Shown here in pieces: positions 10,825-22,852 of a stretch of 64,000 bases of DNA (positions within the stretch are counted from its first letter, which is position 1; each line of letters starts with the position of its first letter). The stretch comes from Pratylenchus scribneri (taxonomy: Eukaryota > Nematoda > Chromadorea > Rhabditida > Pratylenchidae), in contig JAQSEB010000201.1 in NCBI GenBank assembly GCA_030063045.1, forward strand, positions 372,001 to 436,000, in the 5' to 3' direction. The notes under the pieces are model-generated. The model was not told the origin of the DNA and ran no database searches. It worked only from the letters and a program-made list of their open reading frames with translations. A program made the translations under genes and the position numbers.

Positions 10825-13120
10825 TCAAGAAATTGGAATTATATTGTTGGTGTTGTTATTGTTTGATCTGACAAACAGAAACAGAGGATGCTGTTGCTTT
10901 TCTCTCTTTTGCTGCTGGGACAAACTGCCGGCGCATTTCATTGAACTTCTAAGTGAGTGGAAGTGCCGTTGGAAAGCTTCTTTGTAGTCCATTCTTTTTT
11001 TATAAAAATTGATTTTATTTTTAGAAAAAAAAATAATCAAAAATTTTACGAGCAAAAGTAAAGTGCCAATGGGCTGGCTGCAATGCAACTGTAGTAAATA
11101 TATCCTCCAAAAATGGTGCTGAAGATGAAATGCCGTTTGCCATCAACAATGGCATCCACGAAGAATGAGTTCAGGCGAAAATACAGAGAGTTGGAGCCCC
11201 AGCCGATCAACTCGATGAGCATTATCACGAAAATGGACTTGAATATTCGACGAGTTTTGTTGTTCACAGAGGTTGCTGCATTTGAATCTATATCATAAAT
11301 TATATTGGTTTAAACGATTTTTATTTTAATTTTTATATTAAATTTTTTTAAATGTCATTATTTTCGGAATAAATATTTCATGTTTTCATCCAAAAAAACT
11401 GACTTCGACTTTTAATTCGCAAGTAAATGCCGAGCAGAATGTAAATGCACGGAGAGGACAGGTTGAGGTACAATGCCAGATTTGACACATACCATTGTGC
11501 TGGATCGAATAAAGAGATTTCGGAAGCGGTGCACATTGTTTGCCTTGAAGTGAGAAATGATTGTAAAAAGTAGGAAATTAGCGAAATTTTAAATTTATTT
11601 ATTTAAAAAAATATAATTAATAATAAAACAAAGAGTAGAACGCACCAGTTTAGATAGATATTGTTCTGCAATGTAACATAGCTTATGTACAACACGAATG
11701 TGCTGATTGCAGAGCAAAAAGTGATACAGCAGAAGAGATAGATGTTGTTGGAATTGTCATCCCTGAAAAGGCGAAGGATTAAGTATAAGTGAACATAAAA
11801 AAGTTGGGAAAAACAAAACATAAATGTTTGGAAAAAAAAGAAAAAAAATGTTCGGAAAAAATAAATTATAAGAATAAAAATATATTATTTGTAATTTTTT
11901 TATATTATTATTTTAAATCATAACAAAAATTTATATTTGCATTGCATTTGCATGATTGTGGAATCGCCCACATATTTGCATTGCCTTTTATTTTGATCTA
12001 TTGTAGAATCATGAAATTGACCCCGTTCGAGTATAGGATTAGGACTTTTCTCTTCAAAAAAACAAACAATCTTGGGAGCAGCAATGCCTTCAGTCGGTCC
12101 AATCCAATGATGGGCATGCAGGCCAGTGAAAAGTATTTGCCAAACACGGGAATCATCTGGAGCCAAAAGCAATAGTACATGCCGACCGTGTTTTTCCCTA
12201 TGATAGCCAGAATCCAGGTGGGAAAAAATCCCATCATGAATAAAGCCGTGGCGAAGGCGTTCAGAGCAAGCAGAAAATTGCAAGTGCCACGCAAATTTCT
12301 GTTTTCGAAATTGGTGGGAAATATTCGAATGTGTAGATTGTCCAATTCAATATATTTCTAATCTAATTTTATTCTGATTTTCTAATTTCTGATTTTATTC
12401 TGATTTCTGATTTTTGATTTTATTCTGAGTTTCTAAATTCAAATTCTGATTTTTTTCTGATTTCTGATTTTATTCTGATTCTTTTTGATTTTATTTTGAT
12501 TTCTAATTTCTAATTTTTTCCTGATTCTGATTTTCTGATTTCTAAATTCTGATTTTAGTCTGCTTTCTAAATTCTTTGATTCTAAATTCTGATTTCTAAG
12601 TCCTAATTTCTCTGTACTTGTTCCAGAAGGTTATCCACACCAACTCCAAGTTTAGCACAATGCCCAAAGTTCCAATCAGTACACGGCCAGAAACCAACAA
12701 GGCCACAATTGGATCGAACCCATATGTGGGCAGCGCAGCGTAGAAAGGTCGGCACTATATGGAAATAGGGACTTTTTGTAAATTTTTTCTATGGTGGAAT
12801 GTAAGAGTGGTCTCGGAATTGTCCTATTTTTTTTTACTTTTATTTTTTAAAATTATTCTTTTTTTTTATCTAAAAGAATTTGCATTTTTATTTTATGTTT
12901 AATCTTCAAATAATTTATTCGCAACATTTAATATTTTTCAAATTCAAAAGAAGAATTTTTATTTGCACCATTGTTGAATCGACCTATCAACCCCTCCCCC
13001 CCAGTTAAATTACTATAACCCGAAAAAAATTGAAAGTCCAACAATAAGGGTTGTTGTGGAGAGTGGCATTGCCGTGGTGGTAATCGTCAAATTATTATCA
13101 ATATTTGTGTTGTTGTCCAT
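10825..13120 (-). CDS. Srsx-type serpentine chemoreceptor (7TM GPCR)
   Basis: Predicted plasma-membrane chemosensory receptor of the nematode Srsx class, about 369 residues. Exons: 13120-13043, 12754-12618, 12298-12068, 11762-11646, 11543-11404, 11287-11050 and 10993-10825; all phases join. The N-terminus is Ser/Thr/Asn-rich with an NLT glycosylation sequon. TM1 contains VLIGTLGIVLNLELVWI and joins through FWNKNLRGTCNFLLALNAFA, a typical Srsx TM1-TM2 boundary. Next come CFWLQMIPVFGKYFSLACM and IIGLDRLKALL (a DRY-like motif), TM4 (YLFCCITFCSAISTFVLYIS), TM5 (SSPCIYILLGIYLRIKSR), TM6-7 (IFKSIFVIMLIELIGWGSNS, ASPLALYFCS) and the tail MDYKEAFQRHF. The first exon and the donor at 11404 are the least certain parts. 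The intron at 12360-12605 is a TTCTGATTT-type microsatellite. Confidence 0.85.
12361..12605. repeat. Pyrimidine-rich microsatellite (TTCTGATTT-like)
   Basis: Short imperfect repeats of TTCTGATTT, TTATTCTGATTT and TTCTAAATTCTGA fill the intron between exons 2 and 3 of the Srsx gene. On the gene strand the tract is purine-rich and lies well upstream of the acceptor at 12299. Confidence 0.7.
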
Positions 13121-13759
13121 CGTCAAAGAACCCTTATTTACAGCAAAACAAATGGTTGATATTTTACGATAATTTCTGTAAAAATCCAGTTTTGATTTAA
13201 ATGAAAAATATTTTAATGATGATGAAAGGAAGTGAGTCTCTCCAAACAAACGCATTAATATTAAATAATGAAAATTGTAGTTCTTTTGGGCCTTCTTTGC
13301 AATTCCCCAATAAATGCGGTGGATATTGTGTAGCTATGATGGAGAATTCGAAAAATGAATGCCCGAAATACGGGGAATTCTTTTCCAAGGGCCTATTAGA
13401 ATTATATCGCCATTAACCGTCTAAAGCTTATGGCAAAACATCAGCCATAAAGTCTGTTTTTATGTTTCGTGTTGGAACGCCCACTTTTAAAGTAATTTTC
13501 CAATGGGAAATATTATCTTGTCATGCAATTTGTGGTGAATATGCGTGTCTTAAATCTGGACGGTGTCGCATTGAATTCATTTCATTTATTTTCATTCGTT
13601 TGAAAAGTGCAAATATGGTAGGCTGTTTTATGAAAATTATTTTTTGCTAATTAAAGAGAAGTAAGTAATAAAAATGCAGCGATTTTCAGCATCATTTGAA
13701 AGTGTAGTCCAATAATACCAATAGTATTTTATTTAACATTTAATATATTTAATATTTCA

Positions 13760-14189
13760 GTCGGAATTAAATGTTTGGAAACAGGCGGAATAAAATGTTT
13801 GTGAAACAGGCGGAATTAAATGTTTGGGAAACAGGCGGAATTAAATGTTGGGAAACAGGCGGAATTAAATGTTTGTGAAACAGGCGGAATTAAATATTTG
13901 GGAAATAGGCGGAATTAAATGTTGGGAAACAGGCGGAATAAAATGTTTGGGAAACAGGCGGAATTAAATGTTTGGGAAACAGGCGGAATTAAATGTTTGG
14001 GAAACAGGCGGAATTAAATGTTTGGGAAACAGGCGGAATAAAATGTTTGGGAAACAGGCGGAATTAAATGTTTGGGAAACAGGCGGAATTAAATGTTTGG
14101 GAAACAGGCGGAATAAAATGTTTGGGAAACAGGCGGAATTAAATATTTGGGAAACAGGCGGAATTAAATGTTTGGGAAACAAGCAAATG
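13760..14189. repeat. 25-bp minisatellite (GGCGGAATTAAATGTTTGGGAAACA)
   Basis: About 17 tandem units of 22-25 bp containing CGGAATTAAATGTTTGGG and AAACAGG, with A/T variants (AATAAAA) and a few short units. The AAATGTTTGG core is shared with the arrays at 32755, 38123, 41755 and 44345. Confidence 0.9.
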
Positions 14190-14574
14190 TGAGGAATTAA
14201 TTTAATGCAAAACAGGCATATTATTTTAAATCCGCATATCAATAAGTTTAATGATCAAATGGCTCAAATATTCCACGTGTTCTTTTGCATATACCGCCAC
14301 TTGATTCCTCGCCTTAATGATTTTTTGGTCCCTATCAAAATAGATAGTGAATAATTTCATTTTATACGCGAATAAAATAAGCGTTGAATGGATGGAATTT
14401 ATTTTGTGAGCAATTAGCTTAAAGATAAATTAATTTAGTAGCATGAATCAAATAGGGAGAGCATTTTACAAATGGAATACCTATATAAATGATAAAAAAA
14501 GGGATTTTTATTAAATATTCTGTTGCATTTTGACAAAAAAATAAAATTGTGGACGAATATTCGAAATTGCACAT

Positions 14575-14697
14575 AGCCGAAATTTCCGGATCGAATTTTC
14601 CGGACCCGAAATTTCCGGAACGAGGTTTCCGGACCCGAAATTTCCGGACCGAGGTTTCCGGACCGAGATTTCCGGATCGAATTTTCCGGATTTCCAT
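14575..14697. repeat. TTTCCGGA-rich tandem array, left arm
   Basis: Units of about 16-20 bp such as GAAATTTCCGGACC, GAGGTTTCCGGACC and GAATTTTCCGGATC. The array at 14826-14950 holds the same words in reverse-complement orientation, so the pair can fold as a long hairpin around about 130 bp of unique DNA. Confidence 0.85.
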
Positions 14698-14825
14698 AAA
14701 AATTTCAATTAAAAATGGTATTAAAAAATTTAGGAAAATCAATTTGGAAGACAAGAATTAAAAATGTTAAATAGAAGTTTTTGCAAAAAAACTAACTGGA
14801 TAAATATTCTTTTTTAAATTGTAAT

Positions 14826-14950
14826 CCGGAAAATTCGTTCCGGAAACCTCGGTCCGGAAATTACGGTTCCGGAAACCTCGGTACGGAAATCTCGGTCCGG
14901 AAATTTCGGGTCCGGAAACCTCGGTCCGGAAAATTCGGTCCGGAAGTTTC
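14826..14950. repeat. TCCGGAAA-rich tandem array, right (inverted) arm
   Basis: Units such as GGTCCGGAAACCTC, GGTCCGGAAATTTC and GTTCCGGAAACCTC, which are reverse complements of the units at 14575-14697. Much richer in CpG/CCGG than the surrounding sequence. Confidence 0.85.
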
Positions 14951-15127
14951 GCACCACCATTCGATTTTCAATTTACTAATAAATCTCAAAAGACAAAAAT
15001 CAAGTTCTTTCATCCTGCTGCAGGTTTCAAAATTTTATCAAAGCTAGAAAATGAACCGAAATTGAATAAAGAATAAGTAGCAAAATATTCAAAAGCATAA
15101 ATATTTAATATTTATTAATTCTTCGTT

Positions 15128-18100
15128 TTATTTATCAAGACTTCTTTTTGCATATAATGCAGAACCGAATGCAGCAGAGACCAATTCCTCTTTTCCATTT
15201 AGTATTAATAAATTAGGAAAATGACGTTTTGCTTCTTCTTCAAAGATTTTTTGCCCAGCTGCCTTTCCAATTAATTTCAATTTGGTTATTTTATGGGCAG
15301 AAAGAAATGCTTCAGGCATCATTTTGGCCAAATTCTGAACAATGCCTCGGGCAATTGAGCAAATGAACTGTAAAATAAAAAATGAATCTATTTATTCCCT
15401 ATTTTGATTTTGATATGTTATAGTTATCATATAGCTTAATCTTTAGTTCAATAATTTTGTTAGCGTCAATTTTATCTATATGATTTCAATTTCCAATAGA
15501 TTTTAACAGTTTGAACATAAGTTATGCTTAACTGAAATTTGGTTTTTTAAATCGGTTTAAGATTTCGCAACTAATCAAGGCTAATTAACATTTCTCTAAT
15601 TAAATTCGACCATGCTGACTACAAAAATAGAATATTTTTCCCATGTTTAATCAACTCACATCTTCCAATGAATTTTCCGCCCTCCAACCCTCAACAATGG
15701 CCCCTCCTTGGGGATTGTGCCTTTCGCCAAAGAATGTTGGCTTAATTGAAAGTGAAGAAGAAGCAAAATTGTTGGATTGTTGTTGGAAAATGCAATCAAG
15801 AATTGCAGAATAATGAATTTCTTCCGGTTTATTTGGGTGGCCACAAATTTGATGAGACCATTTCACAATTTGCTGAAAGTTTTGTTCATTAAAAATTATT
15901 TTTCCGAATAAAAATTAATCAAATAAATTTTTGACTTCTAATAAATCAAAAACCGGTTTCTTTCCTTATACCATTTTGTAAATCTCATCGAGACACATCG
16001 ATTGACAGGTCATAGTTTTGGTCAAAAAATTAAAGGATATTAAACCGTTTAAACCATATTTTCAGTTTTTGGTTTTTAACTCATTAATTTTGGGCCAAAA
16101 CCTGATATTTTATATAGCGAATTCGATGCGTCTCGATGAGATTTACAAAATGGTATAAGGTTTGTAGGGTCTAAAACCGGTTACTGATTTATTAGAAGCC
16201 AAAAACTTTATATTTGTACCAATGTGGAATCGACCTAGCACCATTGTTTTCCAATAAAAATAAAATCAAACTTACTTGGAGGAAAAAATCAAGTGCATTT
16301 CCGCCATTCAGCGAAGCCGCAACCAACAAGGAATTCCTATCAAAAAATGGAACTTGGACAATTGAAGATGGCAATGGTGATGATAAAAATGGCTGATTTG
16401 ATTCGAGGAAAAAAGCCAATTGTGCTGATGTTCCAATGTGAAGGGCTGTAAAAATTGGTGGAAAATGTATTGAATTAATTTGGATCAGAATTTTTGGAGT
16501 TATGGTTATGTCCAAATAACTATTTAATATTAATATGATCTATAATATGGATTAATGAAATTATTAGTAGACATTGATTTTTTTGGGCATAACTCCAAAA
16601 ATTCTATGTTAACTCGAATAAATTTGATATCAATAGATAGTCAAGAATATTCTCTTTAATTTTATAACAAAATCAGTACAATTGGTTAAATTGTTGATGA
16701 GTTATTATAAACGGCGCCAAGTTGACCTGTCTCCATTACCCGTAAACATTCTTTTAATTATCCATTCCTAATAATTCCCCACCTTCGACTTTGAGGACCC
16801 ATATCCTATTTCCTATCTATAGCTAATCTCAGGGTGAACTTTAGAAAAAATTTTATTGTATTTTCTTAGTTTCTTAAAACTCTACAAAATCCGCTATAAT
16901 TCGTTCAAAGTTATCCAGAAATTAAGTATTTAGACCAAATAATTTTCTTAATTTTTGGGGAATTGAAAAATAATTCCCCATGGGGCATTAAATGAGCATT
17001 TACGGTATTATGCTAAAAGCAAAATCTAACCGGCCTCTCCTTTGTGTAAAATTGGCATAAGTGTTGCACCCAAATCGCCAATTGGCACCAAAATGGGAAC
17101 ATCTAATAAGGGAATACCAGCAGTTGATGCAATTTTTGTGTGCCCAATAATTGTGCCGACTTTAACAATTTTCGGCAATAAATTCAATGGGAATTCATTT
17201 GGATGATCCTTTTAAAAATTATTTTATGTTTTTTATATTTTTTCCTTTATTCTACCAAAATTGTCCATTTATTGTCCACATCTTTGTATCCCCAAGATTC
17301 GGCATTTTGATCGGACATTAAAATTGTTCCATTGGATTGAGTCAAATAAGCAGCTGAAAAATAAAATAATTGAAAAAAAAACAAAATTTAAGCATCCTAA
17401 TTTTGCGCAAAAAAAATCAATTTTTGAATTTCTATTTGCTTTATTTTTTAGCCAATTTATCACCATTTTATAGCCTCTGGATTAGGATGAATTAATTAAT
17501 TGGAATTAGCTGAATTTGATTGAAAATTGGCGAAAAATTACGAAAAAAGGGGAAAAATAGGCCGAAATTAGGCAATTTTCAATTTTTTGTTCATAACTTT
17601 CCAGCTAATTATAATTATATTTGTATTTAATCATTTTAATATCAAAATACCCTACAAAAAGTCATTAACTTAATGTTGTAAAAAGTCTTATATCTTAAAA
17701 GATTGACGAAATATTAAGTACTTGAATGTTTTACTTTTTACTTACACAACATCCCTTTTTTGAAAGTGTAGGGTCCTGCCTTTGGGTCACCAATCACCAT
17801 GGATAGGGTTAGGCGTTAGGGTCATCGAGGATAGGTTACAGATATGGTGGGGTAATAAAATAATAAAAATCACCTCATTTAGCCCTTATTAATCCCATCA
17901 TCCTAAGGGGGGAGATAATTAATTTTTCTTTGTAAAATCACTGTACCCAAAAAGTCCATAATTGTGCCGGCCCGATCCCATTCTGAATCCAATGCACAAT
18001 TTTCCTTCAACCATGCCAGCGTTGCCATCCCATATCCACTTGAAATTGACTTTTCTATATTTGTTGTTTCATTTTTCAAAATCCATTTGGGTAATTTCTT

Positions 18101-19046
18101 TAAGAATTCCACGTCACATCGTCCATCCATCCATGTGATTAATTTGGAACATTTGCATTGCTCCAGGGAATTTCTGAAATGAAACAAATTGTTAAAGGTT
18201 CCAAAAAAAACAAAATTCCAAAATTTAAATAAATCGAATTATAGAATTTTGCCCATTTAGCTAATATTTCATTAATTTACAAAATCATTAATAAAAGTTT
18301 TATATTTACTAACAAAATGATTGATCAAAACATATAATTGGCTAATTTTAAAGAAAATTATAGTCAAAAAAAGTTGTCTAATTTTGCCCGATTTGGCCAA
18401 TTTTGACGCTTTTTTTGGTCATAAATTTTTTTTGGGCTAACCAAATTCAATAAATTTTCCACTAATAAATTCTTCACAATCAAGACCTCCTAATTTTGAC
18501 CGATTTTCCAATTTTCGGTTGTAATTTTTTGTCAATTTCCAATTAATTCAATTCAACAATCAGCGAAACAAATTTTGTTGGACTCAAAGTAAAATTGATT
18601 TGTTAAATTGATTTAAAAATTCTTTCTATGTATTTGTTATTGAAGGAATATGAGTTTTATTTTTATTGATCATTAAAGGGAATAATTAACAAAATATTAA
18701 TTTTTCAAATTTGGTGAAACTTACATTGTATCAGCTTTCCATAAAACAATTCCATGCATTTGTCCGGATATTCCAATTCCATTTAATTGTGCCAAATCAA
18801 TTGGGGCGATAAGATCCAAAAATGTTTGTACAATTTTCTTTGGACATTGTTCATTCCATTTTGCATTAGTCAGGCAGTGATTTTGAGCATTATGGGCTTT
18901 GTCCTTTGTCAATAAAATTCTGTGAATTTAACAATATAATGCTCATAATTTTTTATTATATTATTTAACTGATTTTTCTCGTCAATTAGAGAAATTTTTA
19001 TTGTTGTTGTGCCAAGATCGATGCCCAAAAATGATTTATTTTGCAT
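15128..19046 (-). CDS. SHPK: Sedoheptulokinase (FGGY-family carbohydrate kinase)
   Basis: Cytosolic kinase expected to phosphorylate sedoheptulose to sedoheptulose-7-phosphate, feeding the pentose-phosphate pathway. Eight exons: 19046-18970, 18919-18725, 18173-17947, 17353-17256, 17208-17031, 16445-16276, 15872-15660 and 15367-15128; all phases agree, giving about 465 residues, close to the animal enzyme. Motifs: the N-terminal phosphate-binding FLGIDLGTTTIKISLI; GIGISGQMHGIVLW; LITWMDGRCD; AGTIMDFL; MSDQNAESWG; HIGTSAQLAFF; LLVAASLNGGNALDFFLQ; GIVQNLAKMMP; and KLKLIGKAAGQKIFEEEAKR near the C-terminus. The match to sedoheptulokinase is better than to glycerol kinase or xylulokinase because of ISGQMHG..LW and AASLNGGN. 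Several introns carry MITE-like insertions (15936-16197, 16520-16735, 17760-17925). Donors such as GTAAGT and GTGAGT are near consensus. Confidence 0.92.
15936..16197. mobile_element. Family A palindromic MITE, copy 2 (intronic)
   Basis: Termini TTCTAATAAATCA..AACCGGTTT and AAACCGGTTACTGATTTATT are inverted repeats. The inner arms carry CTCATCGAGACACATCGAT and GATGCGTCTCGATGAGAT. It lies in the sedoheptulokinase intron between exons 6 and 7. Confidence 0.8.
16520..16735. mobile_element. Family B element, partial copy (intronic)
   Basis: Words GGGCATAACTCCAAAAATTC, TTGATATCAATAGATAG, TTGATGAGTTATTATAAACG and GGCGCCAAGTTGACC match parts of the larger family B element at 20150-20535, but the left end is missing. 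It lies in the sedoheptulokinase intron between exons 5 and 6. Confidence 0.55.
17760..17925. mobile_element. Degenerate family C-like element (intronic)
   Basis: It contains AGTGTAGGGTCCTGCCTTTG, GGGTCACCAATCACC, GGTTAGGCGTTAGGGTCATC and a terminal CATCATCCTAAGGGGGGAG. These resemble the GGGTCATCA...CATCCCAA...GGGACC layout of family C, but the termini are eroded. It lies in the intron between exons 3 and 4 of sedoheptulokinase. Confidence 0.45.
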
Positions 19047-19930
19047 TAATAATTTATACCTTTAATTTAATTGATTAAATTTTATTGATAAACAACTGTG
19101 GATGAAAATTGAAAATGATGAATGATTATATTTATGTGGTCGAATTATCATTCGGTGCGATTTTTTGAAGGAAGAGTAATAAATACACCCTTCATTAAAA
19201 GGCGCAGAGGCCAATTTACTTTGAGTACTTAATTTACTTTGTGCTAATGCTAACTTATTCAAGAAATGATATACCAATGGAAAGCCTAAACTTCCTCTAC
19301 AATTTAGTATTATATTAGATTTATGGATTCAATTTTTAAAATAAGTTACATCTTTTTGAGTGTATAAATTAACCTGCATTTTTCTAGGAAAGTCCGTTTA
19401 CAAATTATTTTAAGCTATTAAAAATTTAGAAAAACTAATTTTTAGAGGAATTTTAGAACTTTAAATTAAATGAATATGAATATTTCCTTCATTTCCTTCT
19501 TTAATTGACTGCTTTTTTTCGTGTGATATAACCACCCAGTATAAACTAAATCGCCCTAACAACAGGTAGAGGAGAGACGGTCAAAAAAAATTTGTAAATA
19601 CGAAATGATAGAAGAATGATCTTGAAAAAATGAGATATCTATTTTCATTATATTCTTTGCTGGGATATTTCCTAAATTAATTATTTTGTGCAAATTTTTA
19701 TTCATTTTTATAAGTATTTAATAAGAAAAATCAAAGCTTGTCTATTTTGCTTTAAATAAAATATATTAACTCAGTTTATTCAAATTTAATTAACTGTTGG
19801 CAATAATTCAAGTATTGAATTTAATTGGAAAAAGAAGTTGATGGGTGGATATTGGATATTCGGGATCGAAAATATTTATTTTAGTGATTAATTGGTCAAT
19901 TCTCAAATTCCATCATCTTTTCTTTCTTCT
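19047..19930. other. Intergenic region
   Basis: This lies between the start of sedoheptulokinase and the 3' end of the next minus-strand gene. No repeat or RNA gene recognised. Confidence 0.45.
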
Positions 19931-21454
19931 TTAATCATCCATTGGGAAGAATTTCTTAATGTCGAAGTAAATGCTCAATTGCTTGCCATCCGCAGTTTCA
20001 ATGGAAATACGGTCATGGCCGGTGCGCATCAATGCTTGCATTCGCACTCGATAGCCGGGATAGGTGGCACCAAGATACTGCAAAAATTATTATTAATATT
20101 TCGCGTTAATATAAAGCTAAAATGAATTAAATTTCTGTGGTTCGACTCAACATGTAGTGGCCAAATTGACGCCATTTGTAATAACTCATCAAGGACTCAA
20201 CCAATTTTAATGGTTTTAGTATCAAATTAAAGAGCATGCTTTTGATTATCCAAAGTTAGCAATTTTATTTAAATTGGTTCAAAAATGATGGAGTTGTATT
20301 CAAAAAACCATCGATACTATTACTATGTATAATCCTTAGTAAAATTGTTTTAAATGGTTTTTTTTGAGCATAACTCCTAAATTTCTGTACCAATTTAAAT
20401 AAAATTTAAATAATTTGATAGCCAAAAGTCTGCTGTTTAATTTGATACTAATACCATTAAAATTGTTACAATAAATGATGAGTTATTACAAACGGCGACC
20501 AGTCGGTTCGGCGAATAAGTTGGCCACGACAAGTTGGAGTCTCCCCGAATTTTTACTTGATATTCTTCCCCGATATTGTTGACGCTAATGGCCGTTTTCT
20601 CAGTGAGCCCATCGTTTTGTTTCGATCGTTTGGTGGCAGCAGCGGTGGAAGATGGTTGTTTGCCACGTCCACGTTTGGCTAAAATTATGCAAATTATGAT
20701 GTTTTCTTAATTCATTTAAAATTTTATTGGAAATCTCAACTTCTAGGCAGGAATATGTTCAATAGACTCAAAATTGTCGATTTAGTCATAAAATTTCCGT
20801 TTCAGTTCCAGAACGGATAGGAGCATGAATTGAAAAATTGAACTTTTGGTTTAAACTTTAAACCCAAACTGGTATTGGTTTAATAATTTTTCAAACTAGG
20901 CCCATACCCGTCTGAAACTGGAATTTCATATACTAATTCCACTCTTTGGATCGGATGAGTCTATTCTCGAATCTGTACATCTAACCAACAACAATTCAGT
21001 ATTTGGTTAATTCCAAATTAAGTAATTTCGAATAATAGCCATACATATATCTCTATGTATTTTAATCTGTCTTTTATTTCAATTTTTGACAAGTAATATT
21101 TCACAATCTTTGCTAAACCAACCATCAGATATTCGATGTTGTTTAATAGTAGAAAACATAAAAACAAAAAAGTATTTGACTAAATTTTTTTAATGATCAA
21201 AAGTCAAAACCTGGAATTAGCACTGGGATTTGGGACGGTTTTTGAGTCTTCTTTGTTGGCGATGTCTTTTTTGTTGGTGTCTTTTTGATTGGTGTCTTCT
21301 TTGCCGGTGTCATCTTTATTGGTGTTTTCTTTGCCGGTGTCGCCTTTTTTGCTGGTGTCATCTTTGGTGTTGCCTTTTTTGATGATTGTTTCGTTTTCTT
21401 CAGAACAATATTCAGCTGATCACCGCTATATTGGCTCCCACTTCGAGTTCGCAT
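19931..21454 (-). CDS. Small basic protein, probably nuclear (Lys/Pro/Thr repeats, AT-hook-like)
   Basis: Not assigned to a family. Three exons: 21454-21211, 20678-20557 and 20077-19931; phases 1 and 0 join, giving about 170 residues. The N-terminus MRTRSGSQYSGDQLNIVLKK is followed by eight or so histone-H1-like (A/T)P(A/T/I)KK repeats. Exon 2 starts with AKRGRGKQP, an AT-hook-like basic patch. The C-terminal part (EYQYLGATYPGYRV...RMQALMRTGHDRISIETADG...KKFFPMDD) looks like a compact folded domain. A DNA- or chromatin-binding role is inference from composition. The 85-residue reading of exon 1 up to TGA at 21197 is possible as a short isoform. A complete family B element fills the second intron. 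Confidence 0.65.
20150..20535. mobile_element. Family B MITE-like element, full copy (intronic)
   Basis: Inverted termini TGTAGTGGCCAA and TTGGCCACGACA, followed inward by GCCATTTGTAATAACTCATC and GATGAGTTATTACAAACGGC, and by paired AATTTTAATGG/CCATTAAAATT words. The centre has GAGCATAACTCCTAAATTTC. Length about 385 bp, no ORF. It lies in the last intron of the gene at 19931-21454. Confidence 0.75.
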
Positions 21455-22852
21455 CTTTTTTAAATTATAACTTTGAAGTATAGTTTTTGATATCTAAAAC
21501 TTCATATTAAAACTCCTTATTAGTAAAATGCATTCTAGGAAAATTAAATGATTTGATAAGAAAAGATAATTTTTTACTGTTGATTTTATAATTTTACTTA
21601 TTGATAAGCTTGAATTTATTTATTTGCACACAAAATTGAAATATGCCATTAGAGGATATTGATATTGACAACGAATATTAATTCATTTGTTTTAATTTCG
21701 CTTGCAATTTATTGTGATAATTTTGCCAATTGCGAGTGAATATTAAATTAAATATCCCAAAAGATGCATTAAAAATTGATGTTGAAAGTAAAATCTCTAT
21801 AAAAAAGACATAAAACTGGGCTATTCACTAAGAAAAATTCAATAATAAAAACAAGCCAAGCCATAATATCGATTAAAAATTGATTCTCAAAATAATTAGG
21901 AAACTGGCGTTTTTTCAAAATGACAAATTTTTGCGATTAAAATATTTTTGAAAAAACTCAATTGTATAAATTTTGTGTAAGCGGTAGGCCTCTTTGCTTT
22001 TTCACTTTTTTTGAAACTCAACATTTTTTCGGAATCGGAACTAAAAAACAGCGGAATTTCCGAAATTCGGAACGGAATATTGACCATAAATACTATTTGT
22101 TCACCAACTATTTTGGTGAAATTCGGAAACAAGTTTATATGCTGCAGGGGTAGGGTCGAAATTTCGATTTTCGATTTCGATCTTCGAAATTTCGATGTTT
22201 TTGAGTTTCAACCCCACACCCCAGCAGCCCTGCTTATATGTTAATAAAGATTTAAAAATGTTTTGAATTGAGAAAATGCAAAATGGCGAATGGAGAATGA
22301 TGATGAGTGTGTGAAGAGATTGCACACTGGCCTGACCATTGCGCGTTTCACCGAAAAAGTCGGTTTTAAAATATTTCAATCAAACGTCAAACCATGTTTT
22401 AGCCAGTTTGACATTTACTGCATGTTTTGGAACTGGTTTTAAGTGTTTTCCAAAATGCTAAATTCGAAAACATCATTGTTTTTTTTGGTTTAACCACTAC
22501 AAAATAGCCGAAAACCGGTTTGGATAAAATGTCTTTTCTTTCCGACCTTTTTTCGATGAAAAGCGCTAGCATCGCCATTGACCAATCGATTTTTTATAAC
22601 GACCCATCCACAATTTCATCATCATCATCATTTCATATTCCCCCTTTTCCATTTCCCAAAATATTTTTCCAATTTTGCTGGTCATATTACGCATTCTCCT
22701 TTCTTATAAAGTATTTTTTACATTTATTTGTAGGCCAATAAAAATAAAAACCAAAAATTCTAAATAAACATTATCAAAGCATTTTTTAATTTTAGAAATA
22801 GCTAAAAATTTAATTTTTCTCTACAAAATCAAGAATAATTTTGTCTATTTCA
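21455..22852. other. Divergent intergenic region between minus- and plus-strand genes
   Basis: Presumed promoter region for both the basic-protein gene and the LIM gene. It contains a GAAATTTCGAT-type short repeat at about 22155-22200 and, at about 22350-22535, a diverged second copy of the repeat at 3335-3475 (CCGAAAAAGTCG...TTTTCCAA..TG...TTTGGATAAAATGT). Confidence 0.5.

Larger units (their letters stand above)
13121..15127. other. Intergenic region dominated by tandem repeats
   Basis: No exon recognised. The region holds the 25-bp minisatellite (13760-14189) and two oppositely oriented CCGGA-rich arrays (14575-14697 and 14826-14950). ORFs crossing them arise from repeat periodicity. Confidence 0.6.

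Noticed and set aside
13760..14189. CRISPR-like appearance of regular 25-bp repeats
   Set aside because: The units are directly contiguous with no unique spacers, and the DNA is eukaryotic.
13964..14242. Repeat ORFs on both strands in the 25-bp array
   Set aside because: Periodicity artefact, with no unique sequence or splice sites.
22529..22741. 71-codon plus-strand ORF upstream of the LIM gene
   Set aside because: It begins inside a dispersed repeat, has poor codon structure, and has no splice link to the LIM exons.
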